Shown piece after piece: positions 1-11,499 of a stretch of DNA of 64,000 nucleotides. Below the pieces are notes generated by a model, which did no database searches, was not told the DNA's origin, and saw only the letters and a list, made by a program, of their open reading frames with translations. Position 1 is the stretch's first letter. Every line of letters starts with the position of its first letter. Origin of the DNA: Nymphaea colorata (lineage: Eukaryota; Streptophyta; Magnoliopsida; Nymphaeales; Nymphaeaceae); contig NC_045147.1 of assembly GCF_008831285.2 (NCBI RefSeq), positions 7,592,334-7,656,333 on the forward strand, written 5' to 3'. A program made the translations under genes and the position numbers.

Positions 1-135
1 ATATAGTGTTATATTGTTACATTCTCATAGTATTGTATCGTGTTATAGTGCTATATAGTTTTTTATAGTATCATAATGTTACATTGTTATATAGTGTTAT
101 ATTGTTATTGTGTTATATAACACTATAGTGTTGTA
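1..135. repeat. Degenerate AT-rich short tandem repeat
   Basis: The first 135 bases are irregular repeats of a unit close to ATAGTGTTATATTGTTA, with units of about 15-25 bases and many indels. No coding potential is seen. The array is cut by the window edge, so its full length is unknown. Confidence 0.6.
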
Positions 136-2050
136 AAACCATTGAGCATAGAGCCAGTTCGCTTGCTAGCCCACTAGGCCTAAGCAAACCTAGCCTACTA
201 GACATAGGACTAGTTATCCTATTGAACCTAAACAGAACTAGCCTACTAAATCCTAGTAGTTAGCATGTTGAACCTAGAAATCATTAACCTATTGAGCCTA
301 GTCAATTGACTCTAGTTTTCCTACGTTCAAAACCACTAAACCTTTTTTGTACTAGTTGGAGTTTGCTAGGTTCATCCTAATATAACCAGGTTTGATGGTA
401 CCCAGCCCTTAGCGAAGCTGGCTTGCATAGTTGCCTAACTCAATAAGGATCGTCTATTTATGGGTTCCTTTTTGTGTTATAATACTGAAAAATTTTACTG
501 GGTCACAACTCAAGGCCCGCTTGAGTCAATTGAGATTGGCAAGTATTTATGGGTTCCTTTTTGTGTTATATTACTGAAAAATTTTCTTTTTTTGTCTTGG
601 AAGACGATGCCTTGTTTTTAATGTTCCCTCATTTTGACCATTGTTGGTTTGTTTATTCTATGGCTTGGCAAGTCCACTACTCTTTACCACATTGGCCTTA
701 GCTGTAAAAGTTCATGAACTTGGGACTTGACTAGCTTCTTGTATTCATCCTTCTTGATGTTGCTTTGTTAGGTTTGGCCCCTGAGATTGCTATTTCTAAT
801 GGTTGACTCTAATTGTTCTGTCTTCTTGGCAAGCTCATAAAAGGACTTGCATTCATGCTATACAAAGTGATACCTAATGTGCTCCTTGAAGCTACAAAGG
901 ATCATGGTAAGGGTGTGGCCCTTTGGAACTGGTGTCTTCATTTTGCCACTGATGGATGACCACTCTGAATGTAATTCAAGGTTGATTTCCTGATCTTCTA
1001 TTGTAGGACCATGAGCGTGTCAATGGTGGAGACCACTGAATGATTGGACTTGTACTTGTTGATGAATGTATTAATGACCTCATTGAATGTCCTTCATTGG
1101 AGTGGGGTCTATATGCTTCATATATCATTGTACGACACCCCCCTCCAAGCTTCATGGAAAACAAACAAACAGTGCCTATAATTATCTCTCAAATTATACA
1201 CTCAATAAGAAAAGATCGCCAAGTGGGTGTGTGGGTTCTTAGTTCCTTTACATTTGCTGAATTGTCAAGGTTTCCTAGGTCCTCGTCATCAAGTGCCTAA
1301 TAAAAGTCCTTCTTGATAAACACTCACTTTTGTTTTGCATCCAGCAGATGGTCTTTTCCATCTATACCATTATGGATTGTTTTGTCTTCGCCAACTTGTG
1401 AGAGGTTCCTTTGAATGATGTCTCCTTGCACTTGTTGTTGGATGTCTTCATCATCCTTCTAAATATCTTTTGGAAAACCATAAAGGCTGTTGGATCAATT
1501 GAGTCGTCATCTCCTTCTAATTAAGAGTTCTCTGGGTATTCATTTTTTATATCTTTTTCTTCTATATTGGGATCCTTCTTCTTCCTAGACTTTGTTCGTG
1601 AGGCGTTGTGCTTGTTTGTGCAGGGTAACCTGACTTACAATAGGTTAGTTTTTTGTAATGGGAATAAGTGACATGGTTTTACAATGTTGCATCCAAAATA
1701 CTGCAAAGAGAAGAGTGCAGACAAAATGAGAATAAATATGATTTCGTTAAATAATAATCATGTGTTTTCTTTTACAAAATGACATGACTAAACTTAATGA
1801 AATGACTAAACTTAATGAAAAAACTGGGAAGGATAAACAACTGCCCACCATTGTTCATAGGTTTTCCCATGTACATAGAGCTCATTCCTGCTGCGAATCC
1901 CCTACCAAGGTTCTGAACCTAGATCAAACTCTCTATTGAGCTCCTGCTGATCAAAAGTGTGAGATCTTTCTATCTCTTTGGGAACTTTCTAATACACTGT
2001 TCTAAGTGATATGGGATGACAAAAAAAGCCCTCCAAAAGTAGGATGTATG
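136..2050. other. Unrecognised old repeat-like DNA
   Basis: No intact gene is seen. The first part is rich in CCTAG-containing words. A segment of about 45 bases starting at 455 recurs at 544 (period 89). Read on the minus strand, 700-1160 gives short stretches with a Lys/Glu-rich, gag-like look (for example ELAKKTEQLES after one frame change), but stops and frameshifts are frequent and I cannot assign a family. Most likely it is decayed retroelement. Confidence 0.35.
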
Positions 2051-5000
2051 TTGTAACATCCTGTATGGTATGTAAGTTTAGAATCGGTTTCTTCACTTTC
2101 TTAATATGACTTTTGTGATATGTATATATGTAAGTATGTTATTTGTTGCAGTCTGGAGTTTTTAGAAAATATTGATACAATTATGTTGAATTCATTGCAA
2201 GCTCTCCGATAACACTAACTGGGTTGAAATTCGATAAAACATGTCAAAAAACTATTCAATTAAAGTACGAATTCTTTAAAAAATTTTCAGCAAGTCCAAA
2301 CACAGTTTTGGAAAACTAGTGAGCAACTTGAGCAAAACTATCAAGCACTTTTAAGGAATTCAACTTTAAGACAGTAAGAGGATTGGTAATTTGTTAATAA
2401 GGTGATTAGAGTCACTAAGTAAGATTATATGGTTAATAACTACTTAATCATCAATTGACCTAAACTAATGAATAATTAACTTTAATTAATCAAGTGATTA
2501 ATTATTAATGATAATACTAATTATTTTGAGTTTAAGTGAAAATTTCTTAAAAGTAATGGTTTTTTTTTTTAGGAAAAGAATTAAAAGAAGATTGTCAAGC
2601 AAACTCAACTCCCACCCTTCCAAACGTTGAAGGGAGAGAGGGAGAAGAGAAGAGAGAAAGAGTGAAAAAAGGGAAGAAAATGGGACAAAGAGAAGTCACC
2701 AGCATAACCAGCAAGGCCGTCTGGTGAAGTAGGCATGTTTAATATAGACTAGAGCCAAGAAAAACACAGGTATAGCTTACCCAAGGGTTTTATGATTGAA
2801 ATTTGCGTTTGATTAAATTCATACTGTAACATAGATGGTTTCATGCTAATTTATAGGATGGGCACCTATTTTTCACATTCGACACATTGCCATATTTGAT
2901 TTGGGGGAAAAGGGCCTGATTTGAGCATTTTTATGAAGCCTCAAAACCCCAGTTTTTCATAGGGGCGCTTTGGGATAAGTTTAGCATGTAGTTTTCTCTT
3001 CAAACTTTATGATTGCTACCTATTTATCATGCTCGATTCATTTGCATATTCAATTTCAAGAGAAATGACTCAGTTTGGATGTTTTTACAAAGTTCCAAAC
3101 CCCCAATTTTCCCTAGAAACCATTTTGGGGCCAATTTGACATGTAATGGAGCATACCCTTACAACTTTAATCAACGATTAATGCTAAACAACCCAGATGA
3201 ATTTCTTTTTACCTGACCAAAATTGGCTATGGCTAATGGCTTGCCCTAATTAGCTAGTGTTGGTCTAGCATGGCTTGGTTGTGACAAACTTGGGTCGGCC
3301 ACAACTTAGTGGTCACAAGATTGACTATGTTGCTTACTGATAGGCATGTATGAGCACACTTTGATTTTGTCTGTGCTTTGTTTTATGTGCCATTAAGTGT
3401 AACGTGTGCATTTTGACATTTGTACCATCACTTGTGAATTAGTAGATAGATGCAAAGGGCTGTCCTATGCAAGCACTGATTGTGCTGGAGGATACATTTT
3501 AGATTTGAGGCATGCCATCAGTAAGCACTATGTTGGTTTCCCTCTTATGTTAGACAAAATTGAGTTTTTCTATTTTCACAGCATGCGTGCCTTTAAATAT
3601 TCGCAACATGTGTCAAATAGCATGATATGGTATCTGATGAACACTAGCAACATTGCACACAGGATTGTATGCTTTTCTCTACAAATACACCCACTAATGT
3701 ATGATGATATGGTGTGTTTGTCACGAACACAATGACAATGTTATGCTTGTGACTGGACCTCCTCGAGAGGTGTTGTATTAAGACTGAGGTGCCAATAGAC
3801 TGACGTTGGTTCAGTGCTTACTTTATTGTATGATGTTGTACGTTGATTGTACTATGCACTTTCAATGTGTTTTATTGGATAATGTGATTGGGCTGATGCT
3901 TGTATGGATGTGAATTCAGATCTGTGAATCTTATTATATTATGTTGTATGTCGATTGCATTATGCATTTTTAGTGTATTTTATTGGATAATGTGATATGA
4001 CCATATATGACATGTTGATATTGTGTTGTTAGCTTGAGCATGAGGCTGATGTTGGGTAACATCCAAAGGCTAGTTGAACTGTGAGCAGACTTTGTGACTA
4101 GATGCCAATTGAGCCCACTATAAAAAGGGTTAGGTGGGTGGTGCAGGGGGTTTGGGTTTGGAGAACATACTTACAAAGAATGGTCTATATTGTGAAATAC
4201 TCCTCACCCATGCTACTAATGAGGAACCCATCCCCGTTAAGAGGGTGGGACGCCGCTGCTATAGTAGTGATAGCTGAGTTTGACCTAGTTTGGAGTTATA
4301 GTTGGGGTTACTTCATGCTCTTTTGTCTGTGGTAACTTGGTCGATGACCGTAAGTTGCACAACAGTCTTGTGTACATCCTAGTGGAGAATGCATTGTTGC
4401 TCAATGTTGAGGACTGTGCATGTGAATATACATGCAGTTGTTATAATATATTACATGTGATGATTACCTTGTTATATAGATAGACAACATTGTGTGTAGA
4501 CACATGTTATTTGTGTCTGATGGTTTGTATGGATTATACTTTATAGGCTTAGGATAGAACATACTCAGTATTCATCTATGACGCCTTGATGTTTGTTTTC
4601 AGGTACTCACTCGGCAAAAGGCAGTGCTCCTCGATCATGTTGCTGCATGATAGAAGGTGATTACTAGGACCTAGTTTCTATATATTTGGTCATGTAGGAC
4701 AATGTCCTTTTGTATAGGTACAATGTTTATACATTTCTGTGTATGTTTTAGGTTTGACCACCAGAGTATGGGTGTGTCGTGCATTAGTTATGATGTGCAC
4801 TTACTAACACATCATTTTGATAGAATACAACATATATATGCTTAGGATAGGCCGAGCTATGCACAATTATGCATGCAATTAGTATATTGTATTGTATGAT
4901 ACGGGGTGCTCTTCACCAATTATGAAGACAAATTAGTGCACTATGCATGATCAATGCCACTGCACTATGGGTCCTTAATTAAGCTAGTTGTTAAGTGGCA

Positions 5001-5152
5001 TCGTCAGAATATATGTCTTCAAAGAAAGGTATAACAAGCCATCTGGTCATTTTTTGTCGAAGAAATTCTAGACCACATGTCCCTCTAACACGTTTGTCAT
5101 CCCCATGTTTGCATATGGTGATAAGACATTGTCATTTGTAAGTTGGAATTGC
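2051..5152. other. Unrecognised intergenic/repeat DNA
   Basis: No gene is recognised. 2560-2700 is purine-rich. An open stretch at 3406-3735 (109 codons) resembles no family I know and has no supporting context. The only recognisable content is a segment around 4205-4440 that recurs near 19350-19540. Sequence around 4770 (GGGTGTGTCG) resembles the terminal GGGTGTGACA of many plant LTRs, but no partner end was found. Confidence 0.35.
4205..4440 (+). repeat. Dispersed repeat, copy 1 (related to 19350-19540)
   Basis: The words ACCCATCCCCGTTAAGAGGG, CTATAGTAGTGATAGCTGAG and GACCGTAAG occur here in the same order and direction as diverged counterparts at 19350-19540. The two copies are strongly diverged and probably derive from the same old LTR family. 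Element ends were not found. Confidence 0.5.
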
Positions 5153-5157
5153 ATGTC
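5153..5157 (+). repeat. Target-site duplication, left copy (ATGTC)
   Basis: ATGTC directly before the TGTAATCACC start of the solo LTR recurs at 9102-9106 directly after its end. A 5-base duplication is what LTR-retrotransposon integration produces. Confidence 0.8.
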
Positions 5158-5550
5158 TGTAATCACCCCAAATTTTTCCAAAATTTTTGAAGATCCAAAT
5201 TAGATCTAAAATCCAAGTTCATATCCAAATCGAGCATTTCAGACCCAAAATTTGAATCGCGTTCAAAACAACAAAATTTGAGTGTCGCACATGCACAGAC
5301 CTTCCCTTTGTTTTAAAATCTCATTTCTCACGCCAAAACATGTTTTTAAACCCAAGTCGCATGCTCAAACGAGTCGACAACCGATTAAACCAATTCACTC
5401 AAAGTGGAGTCGTCCACCATTTGTAACAAAAAAACCATTTTAATAACAAAATAATAATTTTATTTTATAAACAACCCTTATTTACTTTATATCATTTTAT
5501 TTCAATTTAATTTAAAAATAAAAAACAAAATAGTTCTCACATCCCGTGAC

Positions 5551-5700
5551 GCGTAGTCGTGCACGATCACGTAGCGTCGTGCTACACGATAGCGTATCGT
5601 CACGCTATGCGCTAGCTATAGCATGCTACACGATAGCATATCATCGTGCGGGATCACGTAGAGTCGCGCTATGCATTAGCTATAGCGTGCGGCAACGCCT
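5551..5700 (+). repeat. 87-bp GC-richer tandem duplication inside the solo LTR
   Basis: The segment starting CGTGCACGATCACGTAG at 5558 recurs from 5645 as CGTGCGGGATCACGTAG, a period of 87. Both units contain the palindromic words GCTATAGC/TAGCTATAGC and CGATAGC. Base composition is clearly more GC-rich than the surrounding LTR. The other solo LTR carries a different array (71-bp units) at the equivalent place. Confidence 0.7.
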
Positions 5701-6373
5701 TGAGCGCTGCCATGCGCATTTTCCCAGTGCTGGGCGCTGTTGCGCCAGCGCCCAGCCGAGGCTTGCAACAATGCAGGCCCCCTTTTCTTGCAAAAAACCG
5801 CCCCTTGGGGGGTGATTTTGGCATTTTTTGGGTGGGCATTTGCCCTGCCCACACCCCAAAGGGGTATTTGCAAGGCTAATGGCCAATCCCACTTAGTCAA
5901 AACCTATTTTTTAGAAAACAAATTGAAAATAAATCAAAATTATTTGAAATTCTGATGAAAATGTTGTGAAATTAAAAAAAATTCAAATTTTGAGTTTTGA
6001 CTCCAAAACTCTATAACAAAACCCCTACAATCCTCCCTCTTGGGTATGAGCTAGCCCTTAGAGAAACTCTAGTGGATTTTCACTTGAAAACTTAGAGTTT
6101 TGCTTGAGTTCTTTTTTTTTTCATTTTCCTCTTCTTCTTTCTTTCTCATTCTTCTTCTTCTTCTCTAACTTGGAGTAAGCTACAACTCTTCAAGGAAGCA
6201 CCAAAGATTTCTTTGAGGCCTCCTTTTCATAATCTTGAAGATTTATTCAATGTGAGTCTAGGATCATTTCAAGCATGATTGTTCATTTTCCCTAAATCAT
6301 TTCTCATTAGAGGTATGTAATCATCATTCATCTCATTTCTCTCATATTTTCTTTCATCTCTTCTTCATCTCCT

Positions 6374-7260
6374 TATGGCCATACGAGATAGCTCTCACTC
6401 TCTATTTTAGAGTTAAGACGCTATGTTCAAGTGCACCGGGAGCATGAGAAGATGAGATGAACTTTCATTTCATGGTTGAATCATGTTCTTTCTTTTATTG
6501 AATGTAGCATTATTTTGGTTTCTCCTATTTCCTCTCTTCCTCATTTCCATATGGTCATATGAAATAGCTCTCACTCTCTATTTTAGAGTCAAGAGGCTAT
6601 GCTCGAGTGCACCGGGAGCATGTGAAGATGAGATGATATTTTATTTTATAATTAAATCATATTTTTTTTTGGAATATATTCTTGTTGTTGTTGTTCTTTC
6701 TCTTCATGAATATATTCTTTTTGTTATTGTTATTTCTTTTCTTGAATATAGTCTTATTGTTGTTCTCTTATTTTCTCCATTCTTCATCTCTCCATGGCCA
6801 TACAAGGTAGCCTTAAAACCTCTATTTTAGAGTCAAGAAACTATTCTTAAGTGCACCAGAAGCATGAGAAGATGAAGAGATATTTCATTTTATGCTTGAA
6901 TCATGTTATCTCATTTCTTAAATATAGTTTTGTTTTGCTTCTCCTATTTCCTCTTTTCTCCATTTCCCTATGGCCATATGAGATAGCTCTCAAACTCTAT
7001 TATAAAGTCAAGATGCTATGCTCGAGTGCACCAGAAGCATGAGATGAGATGCACCGGGAGCAGAAGATGAGATGTTGTTTCATTTTATGATTGCATCATG
7101 TTCTATCTTTTCTTGAATGTAGTCTTGTTGTGATGTTTGTCTTTTCTCTCATTTTCATCTCCCCACCGCCATATGAGATAGTTCTCAATCTCTATTTTAG
7201 AGTCAAGAGGCTATACTCGAGTGCACCGGAAGCAAGAAAAGATGAGATGATATTTCACTT
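6374..7260 (+). repeat. Five-copy tandem repeat inside the solo LTR (units 176-243 bp)
   Basis: The block TATGGCCATAYGAGATAG, then ATTTTAGAGTCAAGA, then GTGCACCGGGAGCATGAGA recurs starting near 6374, 6550, 6793, 6969 and 7164. Only two copies of the same block are present, in reverse complement, in the 14282-17055 LTR (near 15940 and 16155). This explains part of the 1.2-kb length difference between the two LTRs. Confidence 0.8.
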
Positions 7261-9101
7261 TATGATTGAATCATGCCCTCTCTCTCATTCCTTGAATATT
7301 GCTTTGTTTTAAGATATTATTCATGCATAGTTATTTGATTTTTTGTATCGATATGTGAATGCATGGTGAGAGTGAGAGTGTGGTTTGTGACTCTTTATTT
7401 TTAAGCTAATTTTTGAGATTGAGACTTGTCCAACCTGAGAAAAACTCTCACGAATATGTACATGTTAATATGCATTTGCATGTCATTTTGCGTTAGTTTC
7501 CTTTTAACCATCCCATTAGGAACCTTATGAGCATTTTATCATATGGTTTGCTGTTCTTCCATACCCAACGGTGGATCCCTTGTAACAAACTAAGTAACTA
7601 TGCTTTATGTTCATATACAAAAATATTTGTAATCATACTTTTCAAAATATTTTCGAAAGAACCCTTTCTAATGTGGTTTTGGAGACTTAGCTTAGGCTCT
7701 TGCATGAGTCCAAGCTCCCCTCCGGCCTACATCAAACTTGAAGTCGGTTATTTTTTATTTCTTGATTTCTAATCTCATGAAGACATACATATATATACAT
7801 GTTATATACATATATGTGCACATGATGATTCCCTTTATCATTCTCTCTCTATGTTTACATATTATATTTTACAAATTTTCGTATCAATATGAATGCATAT
7901 ATATATGAATATCATACTTTCTCTCTCTGAAATCTTTTATTTCTCTTTTCAAGTCAAATGCCTTCATCTACAAATTTCTTATATATATATATATATATAT
8001 TTCACCATTTATTTTCTTCTAAAATCTCTCTTTCTATTCAAATCAATGTCATTTTTACAAACTTCCATATATGTGTATATGTGATGGTATATACACATCT
8101 ATGTACATCTCTTTTTATCTCACTTTCTTTCTCTCTTTCTTTTAAAAGCTTCCTTTCCCCCCTCTACTTAAATTAAGACTTTATTGTCAAAATTTATATA
8201 CGTACATATACATACGTATAAAGACTACGTATCTCCTCATCTTTCAAAAGTCTTTCACCTAGTGATCTTTGAAATCTCTCTCTCTCTCTCTCTCTCTCTC
8301 CCTCTCTCTCTCTTTCTTTTTATGAGAGCATTTCACCTTTTCAATTCTTTTAAACATTTTTCTCATAATCTTTTAGTTACCGACTTCATCATGACCAAAA
8401 CTGAAGTAATGACCCAATATTGGATTCATGCTTGATGGTTTACAACCCCAATCCAATTTTAAAAACTTTTCCTTCTTGGTAAGAATATTTATGTTAACTA
8501 CAAAACAAAAATCTAAGATGTATGTTATGGTAGGAATGTCTTAGATGAATGTTGTGGTATGAATGTTTTATTTTCTTCAAATCATGTAGGATCAATGCAT
8601 TCATGTATCTACAATCACTTAATATTACATATGATCACAAGAACATCTCCAAAAGAATTTAAGCAAGGTGACATGGAGCTCTAACTAGGTAGTAACCGAA
8701 TTAGAGCAAAATCTCAATCATACTTAAAATCTTAAGAGAACACTAAAGTGACTTCAAAATGACTTCTCGAGCTTTCCAAATGATCTTTACAAAGATTTCT
8801 CAATTATAGTTTTCCCTAAAATATTTCACATTCTCAAATGATTTCAAGAACCTTTTCAAAAGTTTGAAACATCAAAACTTTCAATATTTTCTTACACCGC
8901 ATATACAATAAAAAAAGATGTCTAAGTTAAAATGAAATGCATCAATAATAAATATAGCCCTTGGATTAATTACCCCCGGTAAAGGCGTCAGGAATGGTTA
9001 ATCCTCGTACTGACGGGCGAGTCTCTTTTTCTTTCATTTTCAAAATAAAACTATTTTTCTGAAGCACTCCAAAGCCAACCAAAATTTTGGGGATGCGAAT
9101 A

Positions 9102-9106
9102 ATGTC
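9102..9106 (+). repeat. Target-site duplication, right copy (ATGTC)
   Basis: ATGTC follows the end of the solo LTR and matches 5153-5157. Confidence 0.8.
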
Positions 9107-10211
9107 CTTGTTGGATAACATGCTGATGAAACCACTCTCTCAGAAACCATGTGCAGCCATCTATTGTGTTTGTATCCTGCATAGTGAATTGCATAAGCCC
9201 CTTGTATAAAAAAACTAGCTAGCCATGAAACGAGGAAGGCATCGGGTCTTGAAACAGCCCCACATCCTCAAAAGTTATGGTATAAGAAGGTCCATAATGC
9301 CTTGTCCATTGAAGAAGATCATGAGTATGATGATGTGAACTGTCATCACATCTTGGGTCCAGTGTTGAACCTTGGATGGCCTAGTTTTCATCTCATCGAC
9401 AGTGACTCCGAAGTATGTGTAAAAGTCGCTAAGTATGTGTTGCAACTATCTCATTTTTCTTTAGGATCCAGCTCCTAATGCTTATTAGTTTGAATAATAG
9501 GTCCTTGCAATTGCATGCTCTCATGTTGACCCCAAATTGTTTTTGACAACCTTTCTGGGATGACTGGTTGGATTGGGTAGGCCCAAAATATATGTGAATT
9601 CATCCATGAGGGGTTTCATTTCACCCCAGGGGAACCAACATAAACATGTAGGAATTCCTCCTTTCTCCCAATGCCTGAATGAGATTACAATCTACCATCC
9701 TTGACAATGATAGTACCACTATCACTAGTCCACAATCATCAAAGTAACATGGAAAGATATCTAGAAACTACTCCAACCATCATGTTTACAATTCTACCAC
9801 AAGTCAATCTGTGGGAATGGATCAAGTATTGGGACCCCATAGGATATAGTTGGCAATATGTCCTTTAGGAAATCTTCTAAGTATAATGATTGAATACAAA
9901 CATGATGGAGGTCAGACTTGACATTCGACATGTATTAGGGGGATGACCAGACCTGATGAAGAGACTATGTCCATGTGGGTCGATTCAATAAGAGGTCAGA
10001 CGACATAATGGACAGACTTAACCTAGATTAGGCCGAAGAGACATCTTAGAAGGCAATCTACAGACTTAATTATGAAACTTTGAATGGTTTTGACAAGGAA
10101 AATAAGGGATAATTTGAAACTCTCATCCGCTTTTAAGGAAATAATGTGCATGTAGATAGAATAAATGATAATCAAACATGGTTCACATAGAAATGGTCAA
10201 GTTGCGTACCC
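9107..10211. other. Unrecognised DNA between repeats
   Basis: No gene or element is recognised. The composition is less AT-rich than the flanking LTRs, and short open stretches occur in several frames, all interrupted. It may be decayed retrotransposon interior, but no motif supports a family. Confidence 0.3.
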
Positions 10212-10214
10212 TAA

Positions 10215-11207
10215 GGTAGCATTTGGCAACACCAAAATCCTAGAATTTTAATCCTAGAATCAACTGAATGGGGTCGTGCATCTCTATTCCATAAATGAGT
10301 TGTGTTTGGCTGATAGGGATATGGATACCGAGGACTTTATTCTAGTGTTTCTTGAAAATAGGTATCCTTATGACATATGTCCATATACTCACCCCAACAA
10401 CTTGAAGGTGCTAAAAAATGCTTGATTTATCTCTTCCCTACCTACCTGCATTATTCACTTCCTACCTTTTTATTTGTCACTATAATTCAAGACAAAACAA
10501 TGACTTCATATCAAGCAATTTACATAATGTCATAAGGAGCTGGATCCTACCTACCTGCATTATTCACTTCCTACCTTTTTAGGGTTGTGTCTTGGTTTAG
10601 ATATTTATGTATCCTACATAATCATGATTTTTTGCATGTAGCATGTCTCTAGAGGGCACAAATGAAAGGTAAAGAGTAGGAACCTAGAATTGCAGGCCAA
10701 GCGAATACCTTAAATTCTAAGTACCTCATCTTGATGCCTTGAGTATAAAACTAGTAATTCAAACAGCAAAAACATAAAAACCAAAAAGAACAGATTCACC
10801 ACAAACTTACCATTCAGTAGTCAACTTGCTTTTGTCATCAAACAGGTAGGAGGCAACAATTTCCAACAATTCAATCAATGGATTTGAAAGATTGCAAGAT
10901 TAATCCGAATACTTTTACAAAATACCAAAGGAGTCCATAGTTAAATCATTACACCAGCAGACTATCGAGAGATTGACATCATTTTGATAAATTAGAACAG
11001 ACAAAAATGAATATATTGTATCATAAGAACTAGAAAGAGGGGGAGAGGATGAGACAAAGAGAAAGCAAGGTGCGTAAGAAAGCGAGGTAGAGAGACAGAG
11101 AAAGTGGGTGAGACACAAAGAGAGAGGAATGGAGAAAGAGAGTGAGGTAGAGAGGGATAGGGAGAAGGAGATAGGGAGAGAGAGGGCAAGACCCAAATTG
11201 AGAGGAC

Positions 11208-11239
<32 letters not shown>

Positions 11240-11496
11240 CCTAGCAATGGACGGAAGCCCTTTGCATAGCTGAGAGTTGCTCAATCAAAGATGAAAGTGT
11301 GTGATGGGCAAAAATTTTTCACATGGATTTTAAATCACACCTCCACAGTGGGATTAAAATCTATGAAAACAAATCCCAAATTCACCTCTAAAATTGAGGA
11401 TACATTTCACAGGTTTTGCAAAACCAATCATTTTTTTGTAAAACAAGGACGGGGATCCCACTTCTATAGTGAAATCCATGTTTGCCTAACATGCCC
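10215..11496. mobile_element. Putative PIF/Harbinger-like non-autonomous DNA transposon
   Basis: Left end GGTAGCATTTGGCAAC and the reverse complement of the right end, GGGCATGTTAGGCAAAC, form an imperfect terminal inverted repeat. Both ends are flanked by TAA (10212-10214 and 11497-11499), the 3-base target duplication typical of PIF/Harbinger. The interior has no transposase. It contains a 36-base direct repeat (CTACCTACCTGCATTATTCA and following, at about 10438 and 10550) and a purine-rich tract at 11030-11240 ending in (GA)n. The terminal repeat resembles that of the element at 59890-61008, which also carries a simple-sequence core. The TIR match needs small gaps, so the call is tentative. 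Confidence 0.45.
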
Positions 11497-11499
11497 TAA

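Larger units (their letters stand above)
5158..9101 (+). mobile_element. Solo LTR (about 3.9 kb), large-LTR gypsy-like family, plus orientation
   Basis: Starts TGTAATCACC and ends GGATGCGAATA, flanked by the duplication ATGTC. Its 5' part (TGTAATCACC), the pyrimidine-rich middle and the 3' block ACCCCCGGTAAAGGCGTCAG followed by GCGAGTCTC all recur in reverse complement in the LTR at 14282-17055, which fixes both ends. No primer-binding site or internal coding region is attached, so this is a solo LTR left by LTR-LTR recombination. The terminal dinucleotide is TA rather than the usual CA, probably by mutation. LTRs this long with this 3' block suggest the Tat/Ogre or Tekay side of Ty3/gypsy; that assignment is inference. 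It contains the tandem arrays at 5551-5700 and 6374-7260 and short (TA)n (7979-8001) and (CT)n (8273-8312) runs. The small open frames inside are by-products of the T-rich repeats. Confidence 0.85.

Noticed and set aside
3406-3735. 109-codon plus-strand open frame
   Set aside because: Not similar to any family I know and sits in old repeat DNA.
10915-11284. Ser/Leu-rich minus-strand open frames
   Set aside because: Explained by the purine-rich GA tract.
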